A DNA stretch of 64,000 bases from Cenococcum geophilum 1.58 (GCA_001692895.1 KV748246.1:139106-203105), one strand, 5' to 3'; counted from the first letter of the stretch, positions 24,851 to 37,350 are shown. Numbers and translations are program-made. Notes: a model not told the origin generated them from the letters alone.

Positions 24851-25330
24851 GAAGTATAAGAAGATTGTAGTTTTCTTCTAAAGAGGCCCTTTTTAGCTAG
24901 CTTATCTGCTATTTTATTTTTATAGATTTCTAAATAGCTAGGAACCCAATAAAAGTTAATAGAGATACCCTTACTAGCTAAGTAGGAATAGCTTTGCGTG
25001 ATTTTAAAGACTAGCTCTTATCCCCCTATAAGAGAATTAAGCTGTAATCTCTTAATAGCCGCTTGGCTATCTATAAAGATATAGACTTGTTTCTCTTTTA
25101 GTCTTTATTATTTTAGGTATTCTAGGGCCCTATAAACTGTATAAAGCTCTGTGTTTATAATTTCTATATAAGGTCCTAAATTCCAGTTTATTATATATTT
25201 GATCCTATTTCTCTCCCCTATTTTATATACGGCAGCTATATTTAATTTACTATCTTTAGAGCCATCTGTATAGTATATATCTACTAGGTCCCACTCTAAG
25301 GATTCTTATAAATTTTCTACTAGTCTTAGA
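24850..25330 (-). pseudogene. LINE C RNase H domain of ORF2
   Basis: A cellular-type RNase H at the C terminus of ORF2. DIYYTDGSKDSKLNIAAVYK (about 25280-25220) is the first catalytic Asp block. ELYTVYRALEYL (about 25155-25120) holds the Glu, VYIFIDSQAAIKRL (about 25085-25045) the second Asp, and FYWVPSYLEIYKNKIADKLA (about 24960-24900) the final His/Asp block, in which the expected His-Trp-Val-Pro reads Tyr-Trp-Val-Pro. All four blocks are present in order. Confidence 0.92.
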
Positions 25331-25699
25331 TATTCTTGTGCAGCTTTTACTTTACTATTCTTTAAGATAGAGAAAGATGCAGATATAGGAGAAGATTATG
25401 GTTTTTGCCACTTTAGAGAGACTTTCTCTATTTTCTAGTTCTGAACTAGCTGCTGAACCCTAGATACTAGGGATAATAGCTATGTTTTTGGCTGTAGTAA
25501 GTGCCTTATAGTAGAGTTTTTAGAACTAGAATTAGAGCTAGTTGCTAGTTTATCCTTATCTTTATTATTCTCTTCTATATAGGCCTTAATTATATAGTTT
25601 TCCTTAAATTTTAGGATTTTTAATATGTAGCTATTGTAAAGCTTTTCGAATCTAATTCTAGGAGGAGGGATAGAGGCTTTAATCTCTATAGCTTAGCTA

Positions 25700-27060
25700 G
25701 GAGATCCTCTAAACGCTCCTAAAACTAGTTTTAGGGCCTTATTTTATAGAGACTGGTACCTAGCTAGTAGGTAGTCTCTAAATTTGCTTTTTTACCAGCA
25801 TTGTATTTTATAGTCTGCTATAGTAGTAATATAGGCTATATAGAGCTGCCGTAGGGCTTATAGATATAGACCTCTTTATGTATTTTTTAGTCTCCTAATT
25901 AAATAGAAGGCTGCTTTTGCTTTAGAGATTTTTATTTTTATATATTATTTAAAAGTAAGCTTAGAGTCTAGGAATACTCCTAACTACCTAACTAGGGGTT
26001 TAGGGGATATTTCTATATCTCCTAGCTTTAGCCCTTCTTTTATAGTAGTACGCTTATTATAGAAGTGTATAAGCTTTATTTTGCTAATATTAAAGCTAAT
26101 AGCAGCTTCCTTAGCTTTAGACATTAGCTCTAGTGCAATTCTCTCTAGCTTTTTGCAATTAGATTTAGCTAAGTTTAAAGTAATTATAATTGTAAAATCG
26201 TCTATATAGCTAAGGGAATAGGCTCCTTCTATTTATAGCCTATAGATATTACGCAGATATAGTAGAAATAAAATAAGGGATATAGGCGAACCCTGTAGTA
26301 TCTCTGTTTCTAGTTCTACTTTTTCTTATATTTGCCTATTAAAGGAAAGCTGTAGCTTTCTATTGCTAAGAAAAGTAGCTATCTATTGTGTAAACGCTAT
26401 AGGTAGTCCTAATTCCTTATAGATAGATAGAAGCTAGTTTGTAGAGATATAGTTAAAAGCCCCTTTTACGTCTAGGAATAACGTAGTAGCTATTCTTTAT
26501 CTAGCTTTCTTCCTACTATTTTTAGATTGGATATTATTTAGAAGTAGTAAGACTGCGTCTATTACGGACCGCTATCTTCTTTCTCCTAGTTAAGAATTTT
26601 GGAGTAAGCTAGTAGTACTAGCTAGATATCCTAATCTAGTAGTAAAGATCTTTTCTAGAGTCTTTCCTAGGTAGTTTAATAAGGAGATAGGTCTATAGGA
26701 CTTTGGTAAAAAATAGTCCTCCTTATTTACTTTAGGGAGAATAACTCCTCGGGCTTCTTTCTAGACCTTTAGTTAATAGCCTAGGATAAACAAAATCCTA
26801 TAGATTTTATATAGAAGATCTTTTATAATAGGGTAGGCCTTTTATAAAATTGTAAAAGATATCCCATCTGGTTCTAGAGCGTTTTTATTAGAGCTAGAGA
26901 AAATTGCTTATTTAACTTCTACTTTCTCTAGTTCTAGCTATTCCTATTTACTATCTGTTATATAGTCCTTCCACTCTATAGGGCTAGTAGAGGGGGGTTT
27001 AGGGAATAGAGTAGTTATAAAAGCTTTGTATTAGTCCTTAAAGCTTTTTACTAGTCTAGT
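25700..27060 (-). pseudogene. LINE C reverse transcriptase domain of ORF2
   Basis: RT motifs in order: SYRPISLLNYLGKTLEKIF (about 26700-26640), LFLDVKGAFNYIS (about 26490-26450), ETEILQGSPISLILFLLYL (about 26320-26260) and the catalytic box AYSLSYIDDFTIIIT (about 26215-26170). The QGSP-I-S-x-ILF block is typical of Tad1/Jockey-I fungal LINEs. The thumb region follows with LKLGDIEISPKPLVR, then LGVFLDSKLTFK (about 26030-25940). Frequent TAG/TAA stops. Confidence 0.92.
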
Positions 27061-27549
27061 ATTCCTATCTTTGCTATACTATAAACTAGGGATTATTTAT
27101 AGTGTTTTCTTCTTTATATATTTTAGGGTAGTAAAGACCTCCTTTTCTTGTGCTTTTTCTAGAAAGCTATTCTAGTAGCTAGTCTTAGCTTCTCTTATTG
27201 CGTAGAAGTATTGATTTTTAATTTCTTTATATACTTCTAGTTTAGATCTTCTAGTAGGTTATTCCTCTTAAAGTTTTCCTAGTTTTGCTATTTTTTGTCT
27301 TTTCTTTAGAAGCTCTTTATTCTACTAAGGCTTAGAGAATTTATAGGTTCTAGACCTAGGGATAGCCTTCTCTACCGCTAGCTTTATATAGCTAGTGAGA
27401 TCTATTGCTAGATTATTTACTAGTATACTTAAGCTTTTATTCCTAGGTCTATAGGAATCTTCTAGAGAGGCTAGGGGGCCTTTTTCTCCTATCTCTATAT
27501 AGGGGTTTTCTCCTACTAGTTCTTCTAGTACTAAAAGTTTTGCTTTTAG

Positions 27550-28480
27550 TTCTAGTCCTAGAACTTGCTTTTTTAAAGAAGTAGAGAAAAGTTCCTAGTT
27601 TGCCTTTTTTATAGAGAAAGGAGTTTCTTAAAGGGGGTTTAGGTATCTTTGCGTCTCTCTAGTAAATAGAGAAAATGCTATAGTTTTATAATTAGATCCT
27701 GTTTCCTCTATTATAGTCTAATTATCCTAGGTATTTTCTTAAAAGTTTCTTAAGTAGAAGGCTAGGTCTATAATAGACTTTCCCCTTATATTGGATCTAT
27801 AAAAGGTCCCTTCCTATTTATCTAAATTTAGTAGTTGGTAGTTGTATTTATCTAGCCAGTTTACTAGTTCTTTAGCCTTTCTAGAAGGATTTCTAGCTAG
27901 CGCGTTCCACCGTGTATAGTATAGGTTATAGTCTCCTATTAGTATAAAAGAAAGGTCTATTTCTAGTTCTAGAATAGCCCTAGAGATAGTAGTTATACTA
28001 CTTCTTTGGGTTTTAAAGTTCTTGTCTAGTTGTCTCTTGTTATAGATGTTAAACAATAAAAATCATTTAAATTAGCTATAGATTTCTAATGCTATAATAT
28101 CTATATCTTTGTAGATATCTTCCCTAGTTCTATATTATAGAACACTAGAACTAGTTTTCCTTATATAGATAGCTACTTTAGGGCGAATAGCTAGGTTACT
28201 AGGGAGGAGAAGGTTAAATGTAGGATATGGAATAGAGAAGTAGGATCCTTTTTATCTATCTTTTTACGTACTAGGTTCTTGTACTAGGATAATATTTATT
28301 TTTCTTCTAAATCCTATTTCTAGTAGGGTTTGTTATACTTCTTGTCTTTTTCCTACATTATATTGTATAAAGGAGATTTCTCCTCTAGCTTTAGAAACTA
28401 GAGAGATTTCTTCTTCTTTCTATATAGAACCTTCTAAGCTTATACTTATTAGTGTACTAGTTTAGCTGCTTTAAGAGACT
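27550..28480 (-). pseudogene. LINE C AP endonuclease domain of ORF2
   Basis: The APE domain nicks target DNA for target-primed reverse transcription. Readable motifs: FNIYNKRQLDKNFKTQ at 28055-28005 (Asn-x-Tyr site) and LSFILIGDYNLYYTRWN at about 27960-27905 (Gly-Asp-x-Asn-x-(His/Tyr)-x-x-Trp). A Gly-Lys-Ser-Ile-Ile-Asp-Leu-Ala segment near 27790-27765 is the C-terminal Ser-x-Ile-Asp/His end. Codons 27814-28056 are open without a stop. The second His of the usual His-His pair reads Tyr, a CAY to TAY change typical of RIP. Confidence 0.88.
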
Positions 28481-28519
28481 TATAGTCTTTACTATTAGTA
28501 AAGTGTTTTTCTTTATAAT

Positions 28520-29641
28520 TACTGTAAAGAGGGGTAGTGTGCTTATAAGGTCTACCTATTATATTATAAGTAGGATAGGAGTAGTCTTTAAATAGATATA
28601 CTGCTGTATAAAATCAATAGGCCCTAGTAGAGCATCTATCTCCTATATGGCCAAATTTTTGGCAACTTGTATACTATATAGTAGGAGAGACTTTTAGGTA
28701 TTTAACTACCTTAACAGCTACCGCTACAATTAAGATTTCCTTTTACTTAAGGATTTCCTATCTTTTCTCCTCGTTTTCTATAGCAAAAACTATAGAGCCG
28801 AACCTAGTTTGTAAATTATATCTCTTTTCTCTAGATAAGATCTATTTAGGTAGTCCCTGTATTCTAATAGGATTAAAGGTCTTTATTTCTTCCTTTAGAA
28901 GCTTAGAGCCTCCTTCTCCTAGGAAAGGGGAGATAGGGATGCTATAAGCTACTACCTAAGCCTAGGGCTCTAGTTTTTGTTCCCTTTTAAAAGAGAAGTA
29001 GTTAGACTAGATTTCCTTATATTTAACTAGAAACTCCGCATTAAATTCTTCTATAGTTATAAGGAGAATGTTTTACTTTTCTCTAGTTCTAGCTATAGTA
29101 GCTATTACTAGCTTCTCTACTTGCAATTTTAATGTAAATAGTTAATTGACTTTGTTTTATATAGAGAAGGTATCTAGAGGTTAATCCTTTTAGTCTGTAA
29201 CTAGGACTAGCCTTCTATTTTATAGCTTTTTTTTTTACTTCTAGTAGAAGTAAAGGAGGAAGATGGTATAGAGGTAGAAGGTAAGGAGGAGAAGGAAGTA
29301 GAAGAAGGAGGAGAAAAAGAAGAAGAAGGGGGGTTCTTCTTTAGTTTTTTTGTATAGGTTTCCTAAATAGGAGCTATCTTCTTATAGAGAGTTCTTACTT
29401 CTTCTACTAGTCCTTTTAGGACATCTTCTTCCTTATTTTGTTTCTCTTTTATAAAGGGATTTTCTCCTAAAAGAATACGTTATACGTAGTTCTCTAGTTC
29501 TTTAACTGCTTCTTTACTTTCTTTTTCTTCTAGCCCTATATATACCTAGTTTAGGCTTTCTAAGGCCTTTTATAGATATTCTTTTAGAGAAAGAAAGGAG
29601 GAAGGTATACTAGCCTTACTAGCCTTAGTAGGCTTAGGCAT
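28520..29641 (-). pseudogene. LINE C ORF1 (CCHC RNA-binding protein)
   Basis: It starts at ATG 29641 with MPKPTKASKASIPSSFLSLK. A charged, coiled-coil-like stretch (to about 29400) is followed by a Ser/Pro-rich linker (about 29330-29220), then an RNA-binding-like segment (TFNPIRIQGLPRQILSREKR near 28880-28820). The zinc knuckle CQKFGHIGDRCSTRAY lies at about 28665-28615, with a second partial Cys/His set to about 28550. The product would bind LINE RNA in a ribonucleoprotein. Several in-frame TAG/TAA and one TGA-type stop interrupt it. Confidence 0.85.
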
Positions 29642-30311
29642 TGGTTTTATTACCCTTATTATAGGTTCTTTTTCTTTTTTAGAAGAAGATTAAGGTGAAT
29701 ATTGTCTCTTCCTCCCCTTCTTTAGAAATAGTTTAACGATTTCTCCTATTTTTACGTCTTTGTCTTTTCCAGATAGGTAAGGAGTAAAAGAAGGAGGAGA
29801 AGGGGTAAACCAGAGCTCCTTATTACTTATCTTTATAGGTTTATTACCTCTAGGGGGCTTTTTTCTTCTTCTAGGCTTAATAGGCTCTGCTATTTTATAG
29901 GGGGGTTTCCTAGTTTTTACAGTAAATAATAACCCCCTTGGGTCTCTTATCTCCTAGTCCTAAAGGTAAAAAACTAGGTAAAAAGCCTTACTAGTTTTTA
30001 CTATCCTTTTCTACCTTTTCTCCTTACTAATCCTATTAGAGGATTTCTGGGGGGATTAGGCTAGAAGGTAGTAGAAAAACTAGCTAAAAAAGACTAGTAT
30101 AGTTATTTTCTTTTTTTATTAGAAGTAGAAAAAACTAACAAAAAAAGGACTTATTAGGCTTTTACTAGCAGAAAAGCCCTAAAGGCAATCCTTCTCTTAC
30201 TAAGGAAAATCTGACTAAAGGAGATATAGAAAAGTACCTACACCCCCTATTTTATTAGGCTTTTACTTTCTATAGAAGAAAAACCTAAGAAAAGTCTATG
30301 TTTTGTAGTTT

Positions 30312-30339
30312 TAGTAGTAGTAGTAGTAGTAGTAGTAGT
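30312..30339. repeat. (TAG)n microsatellite
   Basis: About nine uninterrupted TAG units in the 5' leader of LINE C. Confidence 0.95.
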
Positions 30340-30570
30340 TTTGGTGTTCCTATTTGTGCTTTGCTTATAAGCTAAGACCCCTTTTACTAAGGCCTCTACC
30401 GTAGAACAAAGGGGGTAATAAGGAGAATTAATCTACCTCTAGCTCGCTAAGTAGGCGGAATTAGGTCTTAGGAGTTAGGAAAATAATAGTTTTTAATAGT
30501 AAGATGGGTATGCGTAAGTTTGGAAGTGCGGCGCTACCTTTTAGTAAGGTTATATATGTGGTAAAGGTTT

Positions 30571-30582
30571 TAGTGCCCGTTT
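30571..30582. repeat. LINE C target-site duplication, right
   Basis: TAGTGCCCGTTT, identical to 24029-24040. Gypsy-3 sequence continues from here. Confidence 0.85.
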
Positions 30583-31009
30583 ATATCTAGGTAGAGTTAT
30601 ATTATATAAGTAATCTTTTATATAATATAACTACCGTTAATAAGTTATAGGGCGTGGGCTTTAGTAAGGGGTAAGGTAGGTAGGTTATAAGTATATATAA
30701 ATTAGGTATCTATAAATTTATTAGTAGCTCCGTAATTAATTATAGAATAGCTTTTATATTATTTTTTAGCAGTAGTTCCTATTATAGGTAAAACTATCTA
30801 TTTCTATCTATTTATCTTTACTATATTATCTATTAAGCAGGCTAATATATAAATCCCTCTATTATTAAAGCGTTCTAACCTACGACTTAGGGCTAAGACT
30901 TAGTGTTTTCCGCTTCTATATCTAACTCTACTACTATTACTACGTCATCGTCTTATACGGTAGCGGCGCGTAGTAACGTATTTAGTGTTTAGAGTATTAA
31001 GTTAAGTGT
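30583..31009 (-). pseudogene. gypsy-3 Pol, part 2 (protease side)
   Basis: Minus-strand gypsy-3 sequence stranded between LINE B and LINE C. It links the acidic end of Gag (about 31000-30900) to the protease (about 30680-30583). It is AT-rich and degraded, and identified mainly by being the piece that joins the flanking parts once the LINE target duplications are recognised. Confidence 0.6.
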
Positions 31010-31025
31010 TAAGTAGCAGTTATTA
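31010..31025. repeat. LINE B target-site duplication, left
   Basis: TAAGTAGCAGTTATTA, a 16-mer found again at 37768-37783. The LINE's (AAT)n end follows at once. On the other side the duplicate lies not at the LINE homology end (35934) but 1.8 kb further on. Confidence 0.85.
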
Positions 31026-34000
31026 ATAATAATAATAATAATAATTCATTGCTTAACGTCTAATTTGGATCCCTATTAGGCCTACGCGGACTACTCCTTA
31101 TTTACATATAGGGAGAAAACTCTATTTAAGAAAAATAAGAAAACCCCGTAATCTATCTCCCCGCCTTTTAGGACTTGCCTACTTAGCGCCTATAAGTTGC
31201 CTATAGTGCTCTACTACCTTATTATTTAACCTCCTTAGGAACCACTACTGCTATAATAAGCCTACGGACGCGCTAGTATTACAAACTATTACTCTACTAC
31301 TATAGAGTTACTAGGGGGCACCTACTGCTCGCCCCCTTGCCTTTTATTACTATTTCCCTTATAACCCGGAACTAATTTAGCACATTTTAACTAATAAGCC
31401 ACTAGGTAACCGCCTTAAGGCCTTTTTATATTAAGAGCAGTGTATTATAGTTCTCTATACCAGCTACTAAAAGCATTATTTCTTAATTAGTGTGTAGGGG
31501 GCATAGCAGTATTACATGTTTTAGTGTCTGTCTTAGCTAGCCACATTCGCATCTTAGGCTACCTACTAGGACACCCACCCAGTAAAGCCAATCTTTTAGT
31601 CCTATTATTCCTATTCTTAAGAGTATTGCTATTATATTTTCTGCCTTTGTTAGGCCTTCTCGGAGCCCTTAGGTATTTACCCCCCATGGCGTTAACTATA
31701 CTATAGCTTAGGTTTATCTTACCTAAGTTAGCCTCTATACCTTTAACTCCTATTTACCTCTCTAGTGTTAATCTAACTAGTATTATATTACGGTAAATAG
31801 TTTCCTAGCATTCTTGCGTATTCTACTTTAGCTCCTTTCTCTATCTTACTATTATCTTTACTAACCTCTTACGCGTCTCCTTTTCTCCTCTATATAGGCC
31901 TAGGCCCTAAAGCGGCACTATTCTTCTTCTGCTTTCTTTACCTGTTTCTCTAATATCTCTTCCCTACTTTAGAGTTATTGGTTTNTTCTNCTATAGGGCA
32001 CCCTANGNTCCCTCTATAGTTTACTTAGGCGTNTCTTAATATACTTTATAATATTAGAGTTACGTTTATTTTATATCCTTTATATTGTAGCGGCTTTAAT
32101 ATATAACTATAGGGGGGGAATATTAGATTCCTTNTTAAGTAGTACTATAGCCGTTCGCTTATACCCGCCTATAATACTCTAAAGGTAGGCAGTCTAGACC
32201 TTTTAAAGTAGTTTAAGGAGTAATTTAGGGGGGCCCTTTTTAGTTTCTCTAATGGCCTAAATACTAGATCTATATATTATAGTTGGCCAGATAACTACTA
32301 TATATAGTAGGCGTGACCTCTAGAAGTATAGACCCTATATAGAGTTAACAATCCTAGATAAAGCGATAAACTATACTTAGCCTTTACGGGCCGCTTACGC
32401 CGCATATACGCTCCACCGGAGCTTACTGTCTACCCATACTTCTAATACCCTTAGGCCCTAAACTGGTTAACCCCTAAAGCCTTAAATACAAATTATATAC
32501 TAGAGATCTACAGATTAGTTGCGTTTTCTTATAAAATGGATTAGCTGGTATTTCTCTAGTAAGAATTAGACTCTATAACGTTTTGCCTATTCTATATAAG
32601 TATTATAGGCTTTCTCTAGTGTTCTGCAATTCTCTACGGCTATTGGCCCGTATATAATTAGGTTTGTATTATTAATAAAGCTTATCCCCTAGGTCGCCCC
32701 TTCCTTAAAGGAGTCAAGTAGGTTGCTTATAAAGAAAAGGAAGAGTATAGGCGAGAGGGGTAATCCTTATAGTATTCCTATTACAACTACAATAGGGGGG
32801 CTCTAGTATCCGCTAAAGACTAGTAAAGTTTCTTTCTAGCCTATAAACCCTTAGATAAATTATATAATCCATTCTAGAAAGCCCTTTACCCTAAGGATAT
32901 ACAGGAGACGCTTATAGGGTACATTGTTGTAGGCACCACTAATATCTAGGCTAAGCATTAATACTATAAAGTCCTTTCGTATCGCCCATGTAGATTTAAT
33001 GGTGGTAGCGAGTAGCGTAAGTGCTAATAGTGTTAAGCGGTTCTTTCTTGCCCCTATTTAGCTTTATAGTAGTAGGGTGTATTCCTCTACCATATCTGCT
33101 ATATATTCCGCTATTACCCTTTCTAAGATCTTGCTAAGGGTGTTTTCTAAGGCAATAGGGCGGTAGCTTTCTAGGATTGAGTAATCTGCTTTACCTTCTT
33201 TTTATAAGATAACCGTCGTTATAGATCTTCTAAGTCGCGGGTAGTAGCCTATAGCAAAGCATACTCTAGCTACATTTGTAAGTTAAGGTGCTATAAGTGG
33301 CCCATAGGTTTTTAGGGCCTTATTTAGAATCCCATCTAGTCCTAATACTATATTATTTAAAAGGCGGCTAATAGTTCTAGCCATTTCCTCTATTATTATA
33401 TCGCTGTCAACCTATAGGCGAGTTACCAGTGTTTTGCCTGTAATATCACTAAGGTCTACTAGAGCCGGTTAGGGGAAGAACCTTTCTATAAGGATCTTTA
33501 CCTTCTTATTATTGTCGTTTATAGCCTATAATTCTCCTACTCTTTATAGGGGTAGTAAGTATAGGTCTTCTACTAGGCGCCCTACCTTTTTCTTTACCCA
33601 TTTTACTATAGCTTAAAGGCCCTTATTATAGGGGAGGCTCGGGTTAAAAGTGTACTTATTTATAAACCGTCTCTAGTTATTCCTTACTTCTTTTTTTAGG
33701 GTATTCTTTAGCTAGTTTCTTATATCTTTATATTATCTCTTATCTTTAGGGTTATAGCTACTTATATATTTCCTTCTTACTTATCATTAGCTGGCAACTA
33801 GAACTGCGCATTATATAGACCATATATGTCGCGTGTAGGGGCCCGGTTTTAAGATCGGGTAGTACTCTTCTAGCCTATTTTTAATCGCTGCCTAGATCCT
33901 TTCTAGTCTTCGGTCAATTTCCTTAGGGGTGGCCAATAAGCCTCGCTTATTTAGTATTGGGTGGATTTCTTCTAGGTTTTAGAGTTATTATTTAACTACA

Positions 34001-35934
34001 TTAAGGAAACTGTCTATCTTAAGCTTCCTTATTACATATCTTTTTCTATTTAGTTATGCTTTAGTATCTAGGTCTAGCTATATCTAGATAGAGATATAGT
34101 CTAGGGTAAGTACCTATTCTTCTTTAGGGTTACACCTTTTAAGTCTCTAGTATAGGCCTTCGTCTATAAATATAAGGTCAATTATACTTCTAGCGGTGCC
34201 TTATTACTATATAATTGCTCCTAGGGGGGTAGCTAGCTTAAGGCCCTAGATATCCATAGCTCTTAGTAGGCACTCTAACTATTAATCTATAGTAATATAG
34301 ATACCCCCCTACCGTGGGTAGTAGAGGTTTATGTCTCCTAGTAAAATAGACTCTATACCTTTGGTTTCTAGTAAGCTTATTACTAATATAATATTCTCTA
34401 TTTATAGGACCCCTTTGACCCTAGGGTTATATATATTAATAATTTATACCAGTCCCCTATATATTTAGATTATTATAACTGCAATATCTAGGTTAACTGC
34501 CTACTATAACTATAAGGATAGGCTAATAGCCTTGCTAATTATAAAGCACATGCGTATAGCTACTTTTAGTTCATATAGGAGCTAGAATCCTTAGGGGTAG
34601 TATATCGATTATATAAAGGTATTATAATACGGTTCTTATATAGTAAGGATATAGTATTTCTCTAGGTCTAGACTGTCTAGTAGGGGCCTTACAAGGTAGT
34701 GGTTTATATTACCGCAGTTATACTATATAATGGATAGGTAGCAGACCCCCGGCAAGGGTCCTTTAACTCTCCTTCGTTCCTCGCTTCTTCTATTTCCACT
34801 TTCTCTAGGATATTTAAAGCTTCTATCTCTTATATCTATACCCTAGTTACTACTTATTTTATATAGAGCTTTCTATTCCCATATCTTATGTTCCTATTAG
34901 CGCTTCTATATCTAAATCTATTATTATTACCGGTTCTTCCCCTATTCTTACTAGTTAGCTATATGCCCTTTATAGGTCGGCTACGAATATTATATTTACC
35001 GCATTAAGTCTAATTCTTAATTATCCTAGTCTTAAGCCTACTATCGCTGTCCATAGGGGTCTTCCTATAGGGCGTCCTCTCCCTTATATCCCCTATAACC
35101 CTTATATCCCTAATTAGTCTAGTGATATTATATAGTATCGCTTCTAGCCCGTTAAGGCTTAGGATAGCTAGCCTAGCCCTCTAGTATTAAAGGTAGGAAA
35201 CGCTAGGAAGGCGCCTACATCCCCCTAGCTTATCGCCTATTATTTCTATTTATATAATCTAGCGTGCAGTTATTCCTGTAGCTGTTAAGCCCTTACCTTC
35301 CGTCTCCTATATTTAATACAGTCTTCTTTCTTTTACGCCTTATATATACTTTGGTAGCAGTTTACGCATTTTATTTAGTCTTAATTTAAGCAATATCTTA
35401 TATTATAGGGGCCTGTATAGTGGCCGCAGCATACCTATACTGCGTATATAGATTAGGTGTATCCCTATTATATATAGCAATAGCATTATTCTAGGCGTAA
35501 TCTATAGTTATAGAGCCTTGTGTTATATATAAGGCCATTTATAATTATTCCTTTTTAAATAAGGAGTTTTTGCATTCCTGGTATATATATACTAACGATA
35601 AGGGAGCCATATATTTATCTAGTGTCTCCCTAGCGAGTCTCTAGCGACCCTTATATCCTCTCGTTGTTCTTATTATATACTTAGTTTGCATTTTCCTATT
35701 AAAGCCATTAGATTTGGGTGATTTTGAGTCCTAGTATAAGGCGTTCCGTTTATCTTACTATCTCCTATATAATTACTATATTGTCCGCCTAGCGTCCCTT
35801 TTCTACCCTAAGGCTTATAGGAACCGCTAGGACCTTAACTAGGTAATCCTTACGGAGTACTTTTATATTAATACGTTCTCCTAGCCTATCCCCTGCCCTT
35901 ACGGCTCATTCCTTTACCTATTAGTCCTTTAGGG
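31026..35934 (-). mobile_element. LINE B, 5'-incomplete sister of LINE A
   Basis: Minus-strand copy of LINE A, alignable from the (AAT)n tail (31026) to 35934. The two copies differ mostly by transitions plus a few short indels (for example about 19 extra bases near 33190). The AP endonuclease lies at about 34720-34030, the reverse transcriptase at about 33500-32600, and the C-terminal part of ORF1 at 35934 to about 34750. The first roughly 700 bases of LINE A (5' leader and start of ORF1) are missing and replaced by unrelated sequence. N bases lie at 31985-32133. A plus-strand open frame at 31524-31706 is an antisense shadow. Confidence 0.9.
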
Positions 35935-36849
35935 CAGGTAGTTATATATTAGCTAGTAATATAGTAAAGTTTAACATACCTGCTTATCTAGGCCTCTACC
36001 CCAGTTTTCTAGTGCTTTGGTCCCAAACTATAAGCAGTTAGCTACCACCACTAATTATAGGGAATTTCACCAGTTCTTTTGGATATCTTATAACAGTATT
36101 ACCTAAGTACCAGTCTACCCCCCAGTAGTCTATATAAGAGTTTCCTCCTAAAGTTAGTACGCTTTTACACAGCTTAGGAGCCTTCTATAGCCTCTAGTTT
36201 TACGCCTTCTTTATTATTTCTGTTGGCGCGGGCATAAGCTGCCGTTTCTAGGGGTCGTAACTTCCATCTTCGCGCCTACTAACGTAATCCTATAGAGGCG
36301 TCATAGCTGCATCCTATAATATAGTTAGGTACACCTTCTATAGACAAGGCCGAGCTACTGCCTCTCCCGCCTAAGTAACTCCTGTTTACTCCTTAAGTAT
36401 ATCTTACCGGCGAGCCGCCCTAGAGGTAAATGGTTTTATCTATTAATATACTAACACGCGCATCCATTCTCTTAAACCACGTAGTAGTCTCTCTGGCTAA
36501 GGTGTAATCCTACCTACTTACTAGGTGCACTAAAGGTCAGAGCCTAGTTAAGGGATAAGGTCCTTAGAGCCAGTAGTGGCTACTATATACTACGCCCTAT
36601 AGGAAGCCAGTAGTAATATAGGGGCGTAATACCCTATATACTACTAGTTCCCGTTTCGCGTTACCTATAAGAGTCTCCTTATAATAGGCCAACTATATCT
36701 TATAGGAGGGGGGCTATAGAGACTAGGTCCCGCACTAGGCGACCTACTCTCCCCCCTCCTACTAACTAAGCTTATGTCCCCCCTTTTTATAAGCTAGCCT
36801 ATATCTCTAACTATTAAGTCCTTATCTGACTGGCCTATATTTCCCTTAT

Positions 36850-37205
36850 AGCCTCCCCTATATATATATATTAGGTTATATATACCACGCCTATTAAGAC
36901 CCTCCTATAAGTCGCCTTATATATATATATATTAGGTTGCGTATACTACGCCTATTAAGACCCTCCTATAAGTTGCCTATAAGTTAACTATAAGTCAACT
37001 GTAAGTCGACTGTAAGTCAAACGCCATAGGGCCGTTAAAGCTGGCCTGTGTTTCCGCTGCCTAGAGCTTTACCTATATTTCTACCTTATTAAGCCGTCTA
37101 GTCGCCGTCCGGTCGCCATTACGTTGCCATCACGTCGCTAGCGCGTCGCCGTCGTCCAGGTCGCGCGCACTATGCCTATTAAGACCCTCTTTTAAGTTAC
37201 CTAGG
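36850..37205. repeat. short tandem and dispersed repeat arrays
   Basis: A unit containing (TA)n, ATTAGGTT and CGCCTATTAAGACCCTCCT occurs twice in a row (about 36855-36915 and 36920-36975), and its core recurs at about 37165-37195. Between them is an 11-base periodic array of type ATAAGTYAACT/GTAAGTCGACT (about 36965-37020). A second 11-base periodic array, GTCGCCATTAC-like, spans about 37095-37165. Confidence 0.75.
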
Positions 37206-37214
37206 TGTACTGGA

Positions 37215-37350
37215 TACTAAATAGGCCCTTATAAAGGAGCCTTAATAAGTTCTCTAGGCAGGGCCTTAATAAGTTCTTCGTGGTGGCCTTAGGGCCTTAA
37301 TAAGTTTTGTATAAAGTATCTGTAACGCGTTAACCTTAACAAGTTCTTAT
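37215..37350. repeat. CCTTAATAAGTTCT repeat cluster
   Basis: The motif (G)CCTTAATAAGTTYT is repeated at about 37230, 37255 and 37295, with a diverged copy (CCTTAACAAGTTCT) near 37335. The spacing is irregular. Confidence 0.7.

Larger units (their letters stand above)
24041..30570 (-). mobile_element. LINE C, Tad1-like non-LTR retrotransposon in gypsy-3
   Basis: A full-length-looking minus-strand LINE of about 6.5 kb. The left end is a T run (24038-24054, poly-A on the coding strand) and both sides carry a 12-base target duplication. Order on the coding strand: 5' leader (30570-29642), ORF1 with a zinc knuckle, AP endonuclease, reverse transcriptase, RNase H, then a 3' untranslated region (about 24850-24055). 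ORF1 plus APE, RT and RNase H is the Tad1-group layout. It is the best-preserved element here: many motifs read cleanly and an 80-codon open stretch survives in the endonuclease. It is still inactive, with numerous TAG/TAA stops. Confidence 0.93.

Noticed and set aside
36850-37170. CRISPR-like array from the regularly repeated units
   Set aside because: Units are contiguous or 11-base periodic without unique spacers, the host is fungal, and no cas genes are present.
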